The notes under the pieces: generated by a model
Databases searched by the model: none
The model's input: only the letters and a program-made list of their open reading frames with translations
What the model was told of the DNA's origin: nothing
From: an uncultured Pseudoalteromonas sp.
GTDB lineage: Bacteria; Pseudomonadota; Gammaproteobacteria; Enterobacterales; Alteromonadaceae
DNA length: 64,000 nt
Direction: 5' to 3'
NCBI GenBank assembly: GCA_947493455.1
Contig: CANLRB010000022.1
Coordinates: 1-64,000, forward strand
Part shown: positions 62,315-64,000 of the stretch, in pieces
How the letters are laid out: each line of letters begins with the position of its first letter
Numbering within the stretch: position 1 is the stretch's first letter
Program-made: the position numbers and the translations under genes

Positions 62315-63688
62315 TTAGCGTTCGAAACCTAAAAACAACTTAGCATATTGAATAAATCCCGGTTTAGCGTAATTAAGTAACGGCGCTCGTTCTACTTTAC
62401 GCCCATATAAATAGATATCCGTGACATCAGTCGATACACTCACATCGTCAAAAATAGCCGCATCGTGCAATGTAAAATGGGCAGGTGCACCAACTTCTAA
62501 CTGCCAATTCAAGCCTAAAAATTGGTAGGCCCCAACGCTTGCGCTTTCAAACAGCTGCCACGCCGGCAAACCATACTGCTGTAAATGAAATAGTTCGCGG
62601 TGAAAGCCAACCCCTTGATACATTGCTAAATTAGCTGAATCGGAACCAACGAAAATCGTCACCCCAGCTTTATTAAGGCGCGTTATTGCATTTTGCATAT
62701 TCGCATATGCTTGCTCTTTAGTTAGTTTGTTGAGCCATGCCAAATGACGAGGATGCTTATTTGATACTGGGTAGTCTTTTAATAAATCCTCATCAACTAA
62801 TGCTTCGGTTAAATCTAGGCTTAATACTGATTTTTGTTGTGACTGCGGTGTATTGTGCATATACAACAGCTCTGAAATCACACCGACAGTCGGGATGATT
62901 GCAGTGTTATTCTTTGCCAGCAATCGTGCTAATCCTTCTGGCATTTTGTCTGTCGGTAAATGGGTGATGGCATTTGCACCAAACTCACTGGCCGTTTGCG
63001 CATCACGCCAACTGCCAATATGTACAACAGATTTAATATTCAGTGCATTCGCTTGTTGCAAAAATGCCTTAAGCGTTGCTTTGTCGAGTGTTGGTTGTTT
63101 AGGGTTGTTGTCAAAAACAACTTTAACGACATTGGGTGACGATTTACTTAAGTCAATCAGCTCACGGCGCGCATCTTCTGGCGTACTAATTAAACGATTT
63201 GGTTCACCAAAATCACAGTGTCCATTCGGAACGGTAAAGCACGGGCCTGCAGCAAAAACAAAGGCTTCATTTCGTTGTTTAGAATGGTTTTCATCACGAT
63301 AACTCAGAATATCTTGTTCATTACTAAACAAGTCGAGCCACCCATGTACACCAGCATACAACATTGCATTGGCGGTGCCGCGAATACCAATATATTGATA
63401 ACCACTGCGATCGAGCGAGCTATTTCCCATGCTATGAGAATGCATATCGATCATTGCAGGCAATATGACTTGCCCCTGACCGTCACGCATATCAGTGTGA
63501 TTTAGCGGGTTCCCCCCCGTGGAGATACGTTTAATTTTACCGTGCATCACTTCAATATTTACTTTATTAAGTTGACGGGTTTCAAAGTTTGGCAGCAGCA
63601 CATTATTAAGCACAAAACTGTCGCGATGTGAATTTGCCATACAGCTAAATACGATTAAGTTAAGGACAACAAAAACGAGTAATTTCAT
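62315..63688 (-). CDS. Secreted metal-dependent amidohydrolase
   Basis: A 457-residue protein with a signal peptide (to about residue 18, CMA). It is of the amidohydrolase superfamily (imidazolonepropionase/hydantoinase-like): VILPAMIDMHSHSMG gives the first metal-binding HxH, VVHIGSW and AITHLPTDKMPEG further His ligands, and IFVGSDSANLAMYQG the catalytic Asp. The substrate is unknown; secreted relatives in this group are often Xaa-Pro or isoaspartyl-type dipeptidases or cyclic-amide hydrolases. It is convergent to the MFS gene. GGTGAA precedes the ATG. Confidence 0.88.
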   Translation of the reverse strand: MKLLVFVVLNLIVFSCMANSHRDSFVLNNVLLPNFETRQLNKVNIEVMHGKIKRISTGGNPLNHTDMRDGQGQVILPAMIDMHSHSMGNSSLDRSGYQYIGIRGTANAMLYAGVHGWLDLFSNEQDILSYRDENHSKQRNEAFVFAAGPCFTVPNGHCDFGEPNRLISTPEDARRELIDLSKSSPNVVKVVFDNNPKQPTLDKATLKAFLQQANALNIKSVVHIGSWRDAQTASEFGANAITHLPTDKMPEGLARLLAKNNTAIIPTVGVISELLYMHNTPQSQQKSVLSLDLTEALVDEDLLKDYPVSNKHPRHLAWLNKLTKEQAYANMQNAITRLNKAGVTIFVGSDSANLAMYQGVGFHRELFHLQQYGLPAWQLFESASVGAYQFLGLNWQLEVGAPAHFTLHDAAIFDDVSVSTDVTDIYLYGRKVERAPLLNYAKPGFIQYAKLFLGFER

Positions 63689-63769
63689 AAGTTCACCTAT
63701 ATTTTGGCCGTAACAAGTCCCACCGACTTAACGGCGTAAAAAAAATTGATTAATGGATTAAACTAAAAG

Positions 63770-64000
63770 TTAAAGATTAAAGGCGTGTTTAATTTCGCTG
63801 GCCCCACTGCGACTGGTAGTGACTGCACTATCAACATCTTTAAAACGCAATAAATAGCACCCGTTCTGCCAGCGTTCTATTTGCTCTATGCGGTTTAAAT
63901 TAACGATGCAATTGCGATGTACACGTACAAAATGAGCGGGTAATTTTGATGATAACGATTCTAAGGTATGCTCAAGATTATGCTCTTTTCCATTAGTAAA
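63770..64000 (-). CDS. LytTR DNA-binding domain protein (C-terminal part; cut by window edge)
   Basis: Seventy-six codons and a stop are visible; the 5' part lies beyond position 64000. The residues form a LytTR DNA-binding domain: KEHNLEHTLESLSSKLPAHFVRVHRNCIVNLNRI, then LLRFKDVDSAVTTSRSG. Such domains usually end response regulators of the AlgR/LytR type, with a receiver domain upstream, but that part is not seen here. It lies 81 bp upstream of the amidohydrolase gene on the same strand. Confidence 0.8.
   Translation of the reverse strand, partial: FTNGKEHNLEHTLESLSSKLPAHFVRVHRNCIVNLNRIEQIERWQNGCYLLRFKDVDSAVTTSRSGASEIKHAFNL

Noticed and set aside
1-64000. CRISPR array, tRNA, rRNA or riboswitch
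   Set aside because: Both short tandem arrays (7 and 16 bp units) lack spacers, and no tRNA cloverleaf, rRNA or recognisable riboswitch core was seen by eye.

Overview
The window looks like a chromosomal segment from a marine gammaproteobacterium of the Alteromonadales, most likely Pseudoalteromonas or a close relative. The basis is the order amgK-murU-djlA, lptD-surA-pdxA-rsmA-apaG-apaH, guaBA opposite xseA, rapA next to rluA, a large TonB-dependent receptor paired with a membrane-bound winged-helix regulator, and moderate AT content. The genus is inferred from gene order and protein character, not from a database search.

Region 1 (1-14989) is a heavy-metal cluster read entirely on the minus strand. 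It appears to be one long copper operon: a small secreted His/Met-rich CopL-like protein, a DUF411 metal-binding protein, cusC-cusB-cusA (tripartite RND export of Cu+/Ag+), two PepSY membrane proteins (one fused to a 2Fe-2S/FAD/NAD reductase), copC, copD, an NTF2-like periplasmic protein, the multicopper oxidase copA and the outer-membrane protein copB. Many genes overlap by 1-8 bases, and a terminator hairpin follows copB. A 7-bp tandem repeat opens the window.

Region 2 (15229-24549) is a second metal module. A CadR-type MerR regulator is read leftward, divergent from a short CDF transporter, a transglutaminase-like protein, a full-length CDF transporter, a small secreted His-rich protein and a czcCBA-type RND system. 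A MerR-type promoter with a 19-bp spacer and a central dyad lies between the regulator and the first CDF gene.

Region 3 (24649-30877) is AT-rich accessory DNA with five unrecognised minus-strand genes and a PhoH array. The array has three adjacent PIN-PhoH reading frames. A perfect 1560-bp direct duplication (27758-29317 and 29318-30877) has made a chimera whose body comes from the first phoH and whose last 58 residues come from the third. The third, next to rapA, has itself lost the conserved PhoH C terminus, so position 30877 is probably the edge of the inserted accessory region.

Region 4 (about 30878-64000) is core chromosome: rapA, rluA, a DUF3530 protein, a TonB receptor with its divergent regulator, peptidoglycan-recycling genes amgK-murU with djlA, the lptD-surA-pdxA-rsmA-apaGH run, a chemotaxis receptor with a sigma-28-type promoter, guaA/guaB, xseA, a GreA-like small protein, a solute-binding protein, cysE, an MFS transporter, an amidohydrolase and the C-terminal end of a LytTR DNA-binding protein cut by the window edge.

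No rRNA, tRNA, CRISPR array, integrase or transposase was recognised.
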